Part shown: positions 22,061 to 29,806 of the stretch, in pieces
Numbering within the stretch: the stretch's first letter is position 1
Layout: each line of letters opens with the position of its first letter
From: Streptomyces novaecaesareae
GTDB taxonomy: Bacteria > Actinomycetota > Actinomycetes > Streptomycetales > Streptomycetaceae
Assembly (NCBI RefSeq): GCF_000716875.1
Contig: NZ_JNWQ01000073.1
Span: forward strand, 1 to 33,570
Direction: 5' to 3'
Length of the DNA: 33,570 bases
Program-made: the position numbers and the translations under genes
Notes under the pieces: generated by a model
What the model was told of the DNA's origin: nothing
What the model saw: only the letters and a program-made list of their open reading frames with translations
The model's database searches: none

Positions 22061-22270
22061 GTGGTCTTTCCCGACGACGAATCGGTCTCGGACTGGTACG
22101 CCACCCGTGCCGACCGCTACCGCCTCGCCGTCGCCGCCGACTTCTCGGCGGCGTACCCGCTGATCATGCGGCGGGACGGGGAGCTCATCGAGGCGCAGGA
22201 CGATACGCCGGTGGCGCTGCTGCGGAAGGGGACCGGTCGGCACCGGCGGCCGGTGACTCCGAACGGCTGA
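22061..22270 (+). CDS. Small hypothetical protein, 69 residues
   Basis: GTG 22061-22063 has GGAGG 8 nt upstream (22048-22052), and third positions are mostly G or C. The product is acidic and then basic (MVFPDDESVSDWYATRADRY at the start, ending RHRRPVTPNG). I do not know the family; it lacks the W-R-K-S-S pattern of DUF397, the usual small partner of XRE regulators. It is divergent from the XRE gene with 53 bp between starts. It may have come in with the XRE gene as a pair. Confidence 0.5.
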   Translation: MVFPDDESVSDWYATRADRYRLAVAADFSAAYPLIMRRDGELIEAQDDTPVALLRKGTGRHRRPVTPNG

Positions 22271-22426
22271 CGGGCCCGCCGCGCGAGGCGTCTCGGGGCG
22301 GGCCCGGGTCTGCGCGTGCCCGCCGTTCGGGTGAGTGGGGGCCGGTCAGCGCGTTTCGGTGCGGGGGTGGTGCGCGGGCTGCGGCACTGTCGGGGGGATT
22401 CCCCCGAGGTGAGAGGCGGTCCCGCC

Positions 22427-24067
22427 ATGGCGAATTCAACGACCACGAGCCCGCCGGGCGCGGGCCACACCGGTCTCAAGCGCGAGGTCGGCGTCATTGG
22501 CCTGCTCTGGGCCTCGGTCGGGGCGATCATCGGCTCCGGCTGGCTGTTCGGGGCGCAGAAGGCGGCGGTGGCGGCGGGGCCCGCCGCGCTGCTGTCCTGG
22601 GGCATCGGCGCGGTGGCGATCATCCTGCTGGCGCTGATCCACGCCGAACTGGGCGGGCTGTTCCCGGTGGCCGGCGGCACCGCGCGGTACCCGCACTACG
22701 CGTTCGGCGGGTTCGCGGGGATGTCGTTCGGCTGGTTCACCTGGCTGCAGGCGGCGACCATCGCGCCGATCGAGGTGCAGGCGATGATCAACTACGCCCG
22801 GCACTGGTCCTGGGCGGACGGCTTCCTGAACAAGGACCTGACGCTGACCGGGACGGGTTTCGTGGTCGCGGCCGTGCTGCTGGGCGTGTTCGTCGCGATC
22901 AACTTCCTCGGCGTCCGGCTCCTCGCGCACACCAACAGCGTGGCCACGGTGTGGAAGGTCGCCGTTCCGATCCTGGCGATCTTCGCCCTCGGGATCACCG
23001 AGTTCCACGGGTCCAACTTCTCCGTGCACGGCTTCGCGCCGGACGGGGCCAAGGGCGTCCTCGCGGCGATCAGCACCAGCGGAGTGATCTTCGCGCTGCT
23101 CGGTTTCGAGCAGGCGATCCAGTGGGCGGGCGAGAGCCGCAATCCCCGCCGGGACATCCCCAGGGCCGTCCTCGGATCGGTGGTGATCGGCACGATCGTC
23201 TACGTGATGCTCCAGGTGGTGTTCATCGGCGCCCTGCCGCCGGAGACCTTCGCCGGCGGCTGGGGCACGCTCGACTACCCCGGGATCAGCGGGCCGTTCG
23301 CGGGCCTCTCGACGCTGATCGGCCTGGGCTGGCTGGCCACCATCCTCTTCATCGACGCGGTGATCTCGCCCGCCGGCACCGGGCTGGTCTACATCACGTC
23401 CAGCTCCCGGGTCACCTACGGCCTGAGCCGCAACGGCTACGCGCCGCAGGCCCTGCAGTACACCGACCGCAACTCGGTGCCGTGGCTCGGCCTGATCATC
23501 GCCTGGGTCGCCGGTGTGCTGTGCTTCCTGCCGTTCCCGAGCTGGCAGCGGCTGGTCGGGTTCATCACCTCGGCAGTGGTGCTGATGTACGCGGGTGCGC
23601 CGCTGGCCTTCGGGGTGCTGCGCAAGCGGCTGCCCGGGCTGGAGCGGTCGTACCACCTGCCCGGCGGCTCGGTCATCTCGCCGCTGGCCTTCGCGGTGGC
23701 GAGCCTGGTCATCTACTGGTCCGGCTGGGACACCCTGTGGCGGCTCGGCCTGGCGATCCTGATCGGGTACGCGCTGCTCGGCGGGTACTCCGCGTACGCC
23801 GCCTCGAAGGGGGTGCCGAACGCGCCGCGGATGGACTTCAAGGCCGGGCAGTGGCTGCCGGCCTACCTGGTCGGGATGGGGATCATCTCCTGGCAGGGCA
23901 CCTTCGGCGAGGGCTCGCAGGGGAACCTGCCGCTGTGGTGGGACATCGGCGTCGTGGTGGTGTTCTCGCTGGTCGTCTACTACTGGGCGCTGGAGGTCGC
24001 GCTGCCGGTGGCGGAGATCGAGCGGAACATCCGGGGCGTCGAGGTGGTGGAGGCCGGCGGGCACTGA
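22427..24067 (+). CDS. APC-superfamily amino acid/amine permease
   Basis: 546 residues with about 12 to 14 membrane helices. Helix 1 has the APC signature VGVIGLLWASVGAIIGSGWLFG with the unwound G-S-G substrate site. Helix 6 (STSGVIFALLGFEQAIQWAGESRNPRRDIPRAVLGS) has the usual F-E-x(9-11)-E-x2-NP motif. Helix 8 contains FIDAVISPAGTGLVYITSSSRVTYGLSRNGY. APC proteins import amino acids or polyamines with protons; the substrate is not evident. ATG 22427 follows a GAGAGGCGG purine stretch, and a small CGGGGG/CCCCCG hairpin (22391-22406) lies in the leader. A strong bidirectional terminator follows. The convergent PLP enzyme may share its substrate. Confidence 0.9.
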   Translation: MANSTTTSPPGAGHTGLKREVGVIGLLWASVGAIIGSGWLFGAQKAAVAAGPAALLSWGIGAVAIILLALIHAELGGLFPVAGGTARYPHYAFGGFAGMSFGWFTWLQAATIAPIEVQAMINYARHWSWADGFLNKDLTLTGTGFVVAAVLLGVFVAINFLGVRLLAHTNSVATVWKVAVPILAIFALGITEFHGSNFSVHGFAPDGAKGVLAAISTSGVIFALLGFEQAIQWAGESRNPRRDIPRAVLGSVVIGTIVYVMLQVVFIGALPPETFAGGWGTLDYPGISGPFAGLSTLIGLGWLATILFIDAVISPAGTGLVYITSSSRVTYGLSRNGYAPQALQYTDRNSVPWLGLIIAWVAGVLCFLPFPSWQRLVGFITSAVVLMYAGAPLAFGVLRKRLPGLERSYHLPGGSVISPLAFAVASLVIYWSGWDTLWRLGLAILIGYALLGGYSAYAASKGVPNAPRMDFKAGQWLPAYLVGMGIISWQGTFGEGSQGNLPLWWDIGVVVVFSLVVYYWALEVALPVAEIERNIRGVEVVEAGGH

Positions 24068-24080
24068 GCGGACGAGTGCG

Positions 24081-24114
24081 AGAGCGGCCCCGGGAGTGCT
24101 CCCGGGGCCGCTCT
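24081..24114. terminator. Bidirectional terminator hairpin
   Basis: AGAGCGGCCCCGGGAG (24081-24096) and CTCCCGGGGCCGCTCT (24099-24114) are perfectly complementary. The last pairs would open to make a loop. It fills the 56-bp gap between two convergent genes, so it can serve both. Confidence 0.88.
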
Positions 24115-24123
24115 GCCGTGTGC

Positions 24124-25209
24124 TCAGCCCTGGACGGCGCCCGCCCAGGCGGCCTCGGCCGCGGCCAGGGCGGGGGCGGCGTCGGCGTTCGTGGCCGCCG
24201 CCAGGCCGGTCAGGCAGGACCGGACGACGCACAGCGCGGCTGCCGGGCCGTAGTGGTTGACCCGCAGCATCGAGGCGGCCAGCGCGCCGCCGCCCGGCTG
24301 GACGGGCAGGGCCGGGTCGAGGCGGGCGGCGAGTTCCGCCGCGTTCAGGCCCTCCGGGGTGCGCAGGGTGGTGGCGACCGGGGCCGCGTGGGCGTCCTCG
24401 CCGACGAAGGGGGTCAGGGTGCCGAGGGCGCGGACGCCGGCCCGGGTGGCGGCCGCGGCGGCGCGGTGCCGGGCGATCACGGCGGGCAGGCCGTCGGCGG
24501 CGATCCGGTCCAGGCAGGCGCCGAGCGCGAGCATCTCCAACTGGGCCGGGGCGTGCGGGAGTACGGCCCGGCCGGCGTCCGTCCAGCGCTCCTTCCAGTC
24601 GAGCAGCGACAGGTAGGAGCGGCGCGGGGCGGCCGGGTTGGCGGCGATCTGCTCCCAGGCGCGCTCGGAGACCGAGACGGCGGAGACCCCGGCGGGCCCG
24701 CCCATCGCCTTCTGCCCGCCGATGACGCACAGGTCGACGCCCCACTCGTCGGTGAGCAGCGGCTCGGCGGCGACGGAGGCGACCGCGTCGAGCATCAGCA
24801 GCGCGCCGTGCTCGCGGACCACGGCGCCGATCTCGGCGACGGGGTTGGTGTTGCCGGTGGCGGCCTCGGCGTGGACGAGGGAGACGAAGTCGATCGCGGG
24901 GTTGGCGTCCAGGGCCTCGGCCACCTGCTGCGCGCTCACCGCGCTGTCGAAGGGCACGGCGAGGTCGACGACCGTCGCCCCGCAGGAGCGCAGCCAGTTG
25001 CCGAAGGTCTGCCCGTACGGGCCGGTGACGATGTTGAGCGCGGTCGAGCCCGGGTGCGCGGCGCCGCGGATCGCGGCCTCCAGGGGGAGGAGCGCCTCGC
25101 CCTGGGTGACGATCACGTCGGCCTCGGTGTGCAGCAGCGCGGCCACCTGGTCCTCGATCGCCGCGAACTCGGCGGCGCTGAGCGGGGGGAGGTCGAGGAA
25201 GGGGCTCAC
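24124..25209 (-). CDS. Class V PLP-dependent aminotransferase-like enzyme (AGXT/PucG-like)
   Basis: 361 residues. The PLP lysine is K167 in CVIGGQKAMGGPAG, and the pyridine-nitrogen Asp is D141 in LMLDAVASVAAEP. GPYGQTFGNWLRSCGA and VHAEAATGNTNP are the other class V blocks. The overall plan is that of alanine-glyoxylate, serine-glyoxylate or ureidoglycine-glyoxylate aminotransferases. It lacks the N-terminal TPGP that opens PhnW, so I do not call it AEP transaminase, although PhnW belongs to the same fold class. GTG 25209 is preceded by GAAAGG at 10 nt. It is convergent with the APC permease and divergent from the amidohydrolase, suggesting an amino-acid or ureide degradation set (inference). 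Confidence 0.82.
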   Translation of the reverse strand: MSPFLDLPPLSAAEFAAIEDQVAALLHTEADVIVTQGEALLPLEAAIRGAAHPGSTALNIVTGPYGQTFGNWLRSCGATVVDLAVPFDSAVSAQQVAEALDANPAIDFVSLVHAEAATGNTNPVAEIGAVVREHGALLMLDAVASVAAEPLLTDEWGVDLCVIGGQKAMGGPAGVSAVSVSERAWEQIAANPAAPRRSYLSLLDWKERWTDAGRAVLPHAPAQLEMLALGACLDRIAADGLPAVIARHRAAAAATRAGVRALGTLTPFVGEDAHAAPVATTLRTPEGLNAAELAARLDPALPVQPGGGALAASMLRVNHYGPAAALCVVRSCLTGLAAATNADAAPALAAAEAAWAGAVQG

Positions 25210-25300
25210 GGCGGTCTGACCTTTCGAGGGCGGGATGCGGGACGGATCGGCGTGGATCGGGGTGGTGGGTGTCGGAACGAGTCTGCCGCATTCTTGCTGC

Positions 25301-25328
25301 TTACACGGAGCGCCCCCGTCGGTAGAGT
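25301..25328 (+). promoter_or_regulatory. Leaderless promoter of the amidohydrolase gene
   Basis: TTACAC (25301-25306), a 16-bp spacer and TAGAGT (25323-25328) end 6 nt before ATG 25335. Transcription would thus start at the ATG itself. There is no ribosome site, which agrees with a leaderless message. Confidence 0.6.
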
Positions 25329-25334
25329 GCGGCC

Positions 25335-26426
25335 ATGAGCGATGGCGCGGTGCTGCACGTGCGGGGTCGGGTGCTGGTCGGTCCGCAGGACGTCCGGGAC
25401 GAACTCTGGGTGGTGGACGGCCGGGTGAGCTTCAGCCGCCCGCTGACCGCCGCGGACGTCCGGACGGTGACCGGCTGGGTGCTGCCCGGCCTGGTGGACG
25501 CGCACTGCCACGTCGGCCTGGACACGCACGGCGCGGTGGACGCGGAGACCAGCGAGAAGCAGGCGCTCACCGACCGCGACACCGGCACCCTGCTGATCCG
25601 CGACGCCGGCTCGGCCGCCGACACCCGGTGGATCGACGACCGCGAGGACCTGCCCCGGATCATCCGCGCCGGCCGGCACATCGCCCGCACCCGCCGCTAC
25701 ATCCGCAACTACGCGCACGAGATCGAGCCCGGCGACCTGGCCGCGTACGTCCGGGCCGAGGCCCGGCGCGGGGACGGCTGGGTGAAGCTGGTCGGCGACT
25801 GGATCGACCGCGAGCGCGGCGACCTCGCCGCCTGCTGGCCGGGCGACGCGCTGGCCGAGGCGATCGCGGCGGCGCACGAGGAGGGCGCGCGGGTCACCGC
25901 GCACTGCTTCTCCGCCGAGTCGCTGCCGGACCTGCTGGCGGCCGGGATCGACTGCGTCGAGCACGCCACCGGGCTGACCGAGGAGCTGATCCCGGTGTTC
26001 GCCGAGCGCGGCGTCGCCATCGTCCCGACCCTGGTCAACATCGCCACCTTCCCGGGCCTCGCGGCCGGCGGCGAGGCCAGGTTCCCGGCCTGGGCCGCGC
26101 ACATGCGGCGGCTGCACGAGCGCCGGTACGACACCGTGGGCGCCGCGCACGACGCGGGCATCCCGGTGTTCGTCGGCACGGACGCAGGCGGCTCGATCGC
26201 CCACGGGCTGGTCGCGGACGAGGTGGCGGAGCTGGTGAAGGCGGGGCTGAGCCCGGCCGAGGCGCTGTCGGCGGCGAGCTGGGGGGCGCGGGAGTGGCTG
26301 GGGCGGCCGGCGCTGGAGGAGGGCGCGCCGGCGGACTTCGTGGTGTACGGGGAGGACCCGCGAGCGGACGTCCGGGTGCTCGCGGACCCGCGGCTGGTGG
26401 TGCTGCGCGGGCGGCCGGTCGGCTGA
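25335..26426 (+). CDS. Amidohydrolase-superfamily metal-dependent hydrolase
   Basis: 363 residues. Metal-site marks in order: H57-x-H59 in LVDAHCHVG, the carboxylated-lysine candidate in GWVKLVGDW, His in RVTAHCFS, His in CVEHATGL, and Asp in VGTDAGGSI. These are the five ligands of a binuclear imidazolonepropionase/prolidase-like hydrolase. A small beta domain at both ends (VLHVRGRVLV and ADFVVYGEDPRADV) completes the fold. Possible substrates are cyclic amides or N-acyl amino acids. It is divergent from the class V PLP enzyme. Confidence 0.88.
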   Translation: MSDGAVLHVRGRVLVGPQDVRDELWVVDGRVSFSRPLTAADVRTVTGWVLPGLVDAHCHVGLDTHGAVDAETSEKQALTDRDTGTLLIRDAGSAADTRWIDDREDLPRIIRAGRHIARTRRYIRNYAHEIEPGDLAAYVRAEARRGDGWVKLVGDWIDRERGDLAACWPGDALAEAIAAAHEEGARVTAHCFSAESLPDLLAAGIDCVEHATGLTEELIPVFAERGVAIVPTLVNIATFPGLAAGGEARFPAWAAHMRRLHERRYDTVGAAHDAGIPVFVGTDAGGSIAHGLVADEVAELVKAGLSPAEALSAASWGAREWLGRPALEEGAPADFVVYGEDPRADVRVLADPRLVVLRGRPVG

Positions 26427-26539
26427 TCAGGGGTGGCCGGTGGGCTGGGCTGGGACCGGCCGGTGGGCTGGTCAGGGGGCCGGTCTGGGGGCTCCCACTC
26501 TCATGATCATCCGCTGAACGCCCTGTCGGTGTAGGCCGA

Positions 26540-26545
26540 TAGGGT
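26540..26545 (+). promoter_or_regulatory. -10 hexamer of a leaderless uracil-DNA glycosylase message
   Basis: TAGGGT ends 7 nt before ATG 26553. There is no ribosome site at this ATG. The GTG at 26544, in frame, would overlap the hexamer and so is less likely as a start. No clear -35 is seen. Confidence 0.5.
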
Positions 26546-26552
26546 GGCGACC

Positions 26553-27230
26553 ATGGCACCGCGTCCACTGAACGAGATCGTCGAGCCCGGCTGGGCCACC
26601 GCCCTGGAACCCGTCGCCGGACGGGTCGCCGCGATGGGCGACTTCCTGCGCACCGAACTGGCCGCCGGCCGTACGTACCTGCCCTCGGGCCCGAACGTGC
26701 TGCGCGCCTTCCAGCAGCCCTTCGCCGACGTGCGGGTGCTGATCGTCGGGCAGGACCCGTACCCGACCCCCGGCCACGCCGTCGGGCTCAGCTTCTCGGT
26801 GGGCCCGGAGGTGCGGCCGATCCCGGCGAGCCTGATCAACATCTTCCAGGAGTACGGCCAGGACCTCGGCCTGCCGCAGCCGTCCAACGGGGACCTCACC
26901 CCGTGGACGCAGCAGGGCGTGCTGCTGCTCAACCGCGCCCTGACCACCGCGCCGCGCAAGCCGGCCGCGCACCGGGGCAAGGGCTGGGAGGAGGTCACCG
27001 AGCAGGCGATCCGGGCGCTGGTGGCGCGCGGCGGGCCGCTGGTGGCGATCCTCTGGGGGCGTGACGCCCGGAACCTGCGGCCGCTGCTCGGGGAGGTCCC
27101 GGCGATCGAGTCGGCGCACCCGAGCCCGTACTCGGCGAGCGGGGGCTTCTTCGGCTCGCGGCCGTTCAGCCGGGCGAACGAGCTGCTGGTGCGGCAGGGG
27201 GCGCAGCCGGTGGACTGGCGGCTGCCGTAG
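26553..27230 (+). CDS. ung: Uracil-DNA glycosylase, family 1
   Basis: 225 residues. The water-activating motif is G66-Q-D68-P-Y-P71 (LIVGQDPYP); the uracil-recognition Phe is in [15 protein letters not shown] and the minor-groove loop [21 protein letters not shown] are all present. It removes uracil from DNA in the cytoplasm, the first step of base-excision repair. Length is as usual for family 1. ATG 26553 is preferred to GTG 26544 because of the -10 hexamer. It stands alone between the amidohydrolase and the LAxTG protein. Confidence 0.95.
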   Translation: MAPRPLNEIVEPGWATALEPVAGRVAAMGDFLRTELAAGRTYLPSGPNVLRAFQQPFADVRVLIVGQDPYPTPGHAVGLSFSVGPEVRPIPASLINIFQEYGQDLGLPQPSNGDLTPWTQQGVLLLNRALTTAPRKPAAHRGKGWEEVTEQAIRALVARGGPLVAILWGRDARNLRPLLGEVPAIESAHPSPYSASGGFFGSRPFSRANELLVRQGAQPVDWRLP

Positions 27231-27271
27231 GGCTGTTCTAGCAGAGTCCGGTCGGTGCGGAACGTCAAACT

Positions 27272-27285
27272 CACTCCAACGAGTG
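27272..27285. promoter_or_regulatory. CACTC-CAAC-GAGTG inverted repeat
   Basis: Perfect 5-bp arms around CAAC in an AT-richer stretch (about 27255-27370), 83 bp upstream of the TTG start of the LAxTG protein. It is probably in its promoter or leader. The reader is unknown. Confidence 0.45.
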
Positions 27286-27367
27286 AAATAACGCTCCGTG
27301 TTGCATGTGTGACGGATTGTTCGAGAAGACTGGCGGCTCATCGTTTCATCTGTGTGGGGGTACCGCC

Positions 27368-28393
27368 TTGTCTTCTCGCCTGTCTGCTCGCCCGTCCTCT
27401 GGCGCGTCTGCTCGCTCGTCCTCTCGCCGAATCGTTTCCGCGGCCGCCGTGGTGGTGGCGAGCACCGCGCTCACCGCCGGGCCCGTCCAGGCCGCCCCGT
27501 CGACCCCGCCCTCGCCCTCGCCTGGGAAGGCGCGCGCCGTCACCGCCGAACTCGCTCTGGACGTCAAGCTGTTGAACAACGCGGTGGACGTCCCGGTGAA
27601 CATCGCGCTCAACAAGGTGGAGACACCCGAGCAGAGGGACGGTTCCGTACTCACCGCCACGGTGGCCGGAGTCGACCAGACCGGCCCGGTCACCCTGGTC
27701 AAGGCGGACATCGGCAAGTCCGTGACCCGCGCCGACGCCAAGGGCACCGCCGCCTCCGTCAAGCTGGTCAACGCCGACGTACACGCCCCCGGCCTGCCCG
27801 CCACCGCGCTGCTCGGCCTGGAGGCGATGAGCGCCGAGGCGACCTGCCCGGTCGACGGGCAGCCGACCGCGGACGTGGTCGCGCCCGCCAAGCTCAGCGT
27901 CCTCGGCAAGCCCGTCACCGTCAGCCTGTACGGGCCGACCACGGTGGACGTGCCGCTGATCGGCAGCGTGTCGGTGGAGTTCTCCAAGAAGACCACCACC
28001 ACGACCACCGCCGCCGCCTCGGCACTGGAGGTGCAGGTGGAGGTGAACCCGCTGAACCTGAACGTCGCCAAGGTCAGCGGGAAGATCACCGTCGCCTCGG
28101 TGAGCTGCGAGAAGCCCTCCGGGCCGGCGGCCACCCCGCCCGCGACCGGCACCCCGGGCCCCGCGACCGGCAGCGTGCCCGCCGCCCAGCCGGTGGCCGA
28201 CACCACCGGCTCGCGCACCGCCGCCCCGCAGGCCGCGGTGGACAAGCCCGCGCAGCCGGAGAAGCTGGCCGCCACCGGCGGCAGCAGTGCCACCGGGCCG
28301 CTGGCCGCCGGAGCCGCCGCCCTCGTCGCGGGCGGGGCCGCCGCCCTGTACGCCACCCGGCGCCGCCGGGCCGCGCACGCCCGCCGGCACTGA
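27368..28393 (+). CDS. SCO1860-family LAxTG-anchored surface protein
   Basis: 341 residues from TTG 27368, which has GTGGGGGT 7 nt upstream; the longer ATG frame would add an untypical N-terminus. A Ser/Arg-rich start and hydrophobic helix form a signal peptide (cleavage after PVQAA, about residue 43). The secreted part is Val/Thr-rich with little charge (TAELALDVKLLNNAVDVPVN, then KLSVLGKPVTVSLYGPTTVD), including a run of Thr (KKTTTTTTAAA). A Pro/Ala linker follows, then the sortase signal LAATG (in EKLAATGGS), a hydrophobic span and the RRRRAAHARRH tail. It is the plan of proteins fixed to peptidoglycan by sortase E. Its binding partner or role is not known. Confidence 0.85.
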   Translation: MSSRLSARPSSGASARSSSRRIVSAAAVVVASTALTAGPVQAAPSTPPSPSPGKARAVTAELALDVKLLNNAVDVPVNIALNKVETPEQRDGSVLTATVAGVDQTGPVTLVKADIGKSVTRADAKGTAASVKLVNADVHAPGLPATALLGLEAMSAEATCPVDGQPTADVVAPAKLSVLGKPVTVSLYGPTTVDVPLIGSVSVEFSKKTTTTTTAAASALEVQVEVNPLNLNVAKVSGKITVASVSCEKPSGPAATPPATGTPGPATGSVPAAQPVADTTGSRTAAPQAAVDKPAQPEKLAATGGSSATGPLAAGAAALVAGGAAALYATRRRRAAHARRH

Positions 28394-28465
28394 GGTCGTC
28401 CGGCACTGAGGTCGTCCGGCACTGAGGTCGTCCGGCACCGAGGTCGTACGGCGCTGAGGTCGTAC
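28386..28465 (+). repeat. Five 16-bp tandem repeats at the 3' end of the LAxTG gene
   Basis: Unit GGCACTGAGGTCGTCC begins at 28386, 28402 and 28418 without change, then at 28434 and 28450 with two substitutions each; a decayed sixth unit follows. The stop codon of the gene (28391-28393) lies in the first unit, so every exact copy repeats a TGA in the same frame context. Confidence 0.92.
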
Positions 28466-28486
28466 AGCTCTGAGGCACCAACGGGT

Positions 28487-28514
28487 GCGGGAGTGCCATC
28501 CACGGCACTCCCGC
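28487..28514 (+). terminator. Terminator hairpin after the LAxTG gene
   Basis: GCGGGAGTGCC (28487-28497) pairs perfectly with GGCACTCCCGC (28504-28514) over a loop ATCCAC. It is about 94 bp after the stop, beyond the tandem repeats, and 30 bp before the GlnR-like box. Confidence 0.85.
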
Positions 28515-28543
28515 GCCGTGACCGTGCCAACGCGGACGGTTGG

Positions 28544-28581
28544 TTCACATGCGCGTTACATGAGAGGAACAACCGGGAAAC
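28544..28581 (+). promoter_or_regulatory. GlnR-type operator of glnII
   Basis: Four 5-mers at exactly 11-bp steps: TTCAC (28544), GTTAC (28555), GGAAC (28566) and GAAAC (28577), each with 6 bp between. This is the a-site/b-site pattern (GTnAC-n6-GAAAC, twice) of the actinomycete nitrogen regulator GlnR. The box is 56 bp upstream of the glnII start. Confidence 0.75.
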
Positions 28582-28636
28582 GGCGGCTTGCGACGCTACG
28601 CGGGCACCCACCACCCAGTAACGCGAGGGACAAGCC

Positions 28637-29659
28637 GTGGCAATCAAGGCCGAGTACATCTGGATCGACGGCACCAAGCCGACCGCGAAGCTCCGTTCCA
28701 AGACTCGCGTCCTGCCCAACGCCGACAAGATCCCCACCTGGGGCTTCGACGGTTCCTCGACCAACCAGGCCGAGGGCCACGCCTCGGACCGCGTGCTGGA
28801 GCCGGTGAAGGTCACGCCGGACCCGATCCGTGGCGGCGACAACATCCTCGTCCTCTGCGAGGTCCTGGAGACCGACGGCACCCCGCACGAGTCCAACACC
28901 CGTGCCCTGCTGCGCGAGATCCACGACAAGTACGCCGCGCAGGAGTCGATCTTCGGCATCGAGCAGGAGTACACCTTCTTCAAGGGCTCCCGCCCGCTCG
29001 GCTTCCCGGAGGGCGGCTACCCGGCCCCGCAGGGCGGCTACTACTGCGGCGTCGGCGCCGAGGAGGTCTTCGGCCGCGAGATCGTCGAGCTGCACCTGGA
29101 CCGCTGCCTCGACGCTGGCCTGGCCATCTGCGGCATCAACGCCGAGGTCATGCCCGGCCAGTGGGAGTTCCAGATCGGCCCGGTCGACTCGCTGACCGTC
29201 TCGGACGACCTGTGGATCGCCCGCTACCTGCTCTACCGCACCGCCGAGGAGTTCGGCATCGACGCCACCCTCGACGCCAAGCCGGCCAGGGGCGACTGGA
29301 ACGGCGCGGGTGCCCACACCAACTTCTCCACCAAGGCGATGCGCGAGGGCTACGAGGCCATCATCACCGCCTGCGAGTCGCTCGGCGCCTCCCAGGAGAA
29401 GGTGCTGGAGCACGTCAACCAGTACGGTGACGACATCCAGTCCCGCCTCACCGGCAAGCACGAGACCGCCCCGTGGAACGTCTACAGCTACGGCGTCTCC
29501 AACCGCGGTGCCTCCGTGCGCATCCCGTGGCAGGTCGAGGTGGAGCAGAAGGGCTACATCGAGGACCGCCGCCCGAACGCCAACATCGACCCGTACGTCG
29601 TCACCCGCCTCCTGATCAACACCTGCTGCGAGGCCCTGGAGAAGGCCGGCCAGGTCTGA
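28637..29659 (+). CDS. glnII: Glutamine synthetase II (eukaryotic type)
   Basis: 340 residues, the short GSII length. Characteristic stretches in order: AEYIWIDGT, PTWGFDGSSTNQAEG, SIFGIEQEYTFF with metal-binding Glu residues, GQWEFQIGP, the ATP-site NGAGAHTNFS, and NRGASVRIP. It makes glutamine from glutamate, ammonia and ATP in the cytoplasm. GSII is a second, nitrogen-limitation enzyme beside GlnA in Streptomyces and is not adenylylated. GTG 28637 follows GCGAGGGA at 6 nt; the GlnR box lies upstream and a strong terminator downstream, so it is a single-gene unit. With ammonia liberated by phosphonate and amine oxidation in this window, the two may be linked only by proximity. Confidence 0.97.
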   Translation: MAIKAEYIWIDGTKPTAKLRSKTRVLPNADKIPTWGFDGSSTNQAEGHASDRVLEPVKVTPDPIRGGDNILVLCEVLETDGTPHESNTRALLREIHDKYAAQESIFGIEQEYTFFKGSRPLGFPEGGYPAPQGGYYCGVGAEEVFGREIVELHLDRCLDAGLAICGINAEVMPGQWEFQIGPVDSLTVSDDLWIARYLLYRTAEEFGIDATLDAKPARGDWNGAGAHTNFSTKAMREGYEAIITACESLGASQEKVLEHVNQYGDDIQSRLTGKHETAPWNVYSYGVSNRGASVRIPWQVEVEQKGYIEDRRPNANIDPYVVTRLLINTCCEALEKAGQV

Positions 29660-29684
29660 TCCACCGCCCCCGAGGCACGCGCTA

Positions 29685-29727
29685 CGCCCGCAGGCCCCTT
29701 CCCGCACCGGGGAGGGGCCTGCGGGCG
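29685..29727 (+). terminator. Terminator of glnII
   Basis: CGCCCGCAGGCCCCT (29685-29699) and AGGGGCCTGCGGGCG (29713-29727) form a perfect 15-bp stem with a 13-base loop that can pair further (TCCC with GGGG). It begins 25 bp after the stop. Confidence 0.92.
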
Positions 29728-29806
29728 TTCGGGCGTCGGCGGCAGGACCTGATCGTGACCGGCAAATCGCTGGTCAATCACCGTCGCCGAACCGAGAATT
29801 CATGAC

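Noticed and set aside
24124..25209. PhnW, AEP-pyruvate transaminase
   Set aside because: The same fold class but without the TPGP N-terminus, and not linked to the phosphonate operator. The PucG/AGXT-like blocks fit better.
22436..25291. 951-codon minus-strand frame across the APC permease and PLP enzyme
   Set aside because: It is the shadow of a plus-strand permease and a different minus frame; no domain and an excess of Arg, Asp and Pro.
26427..26539. GC-rich CCGGTGGGCTG repeats after the amidohydrolase gene
   Set aside because: Two short imperfect copies only; no stable terminator stem or clear function beyond low complexity.
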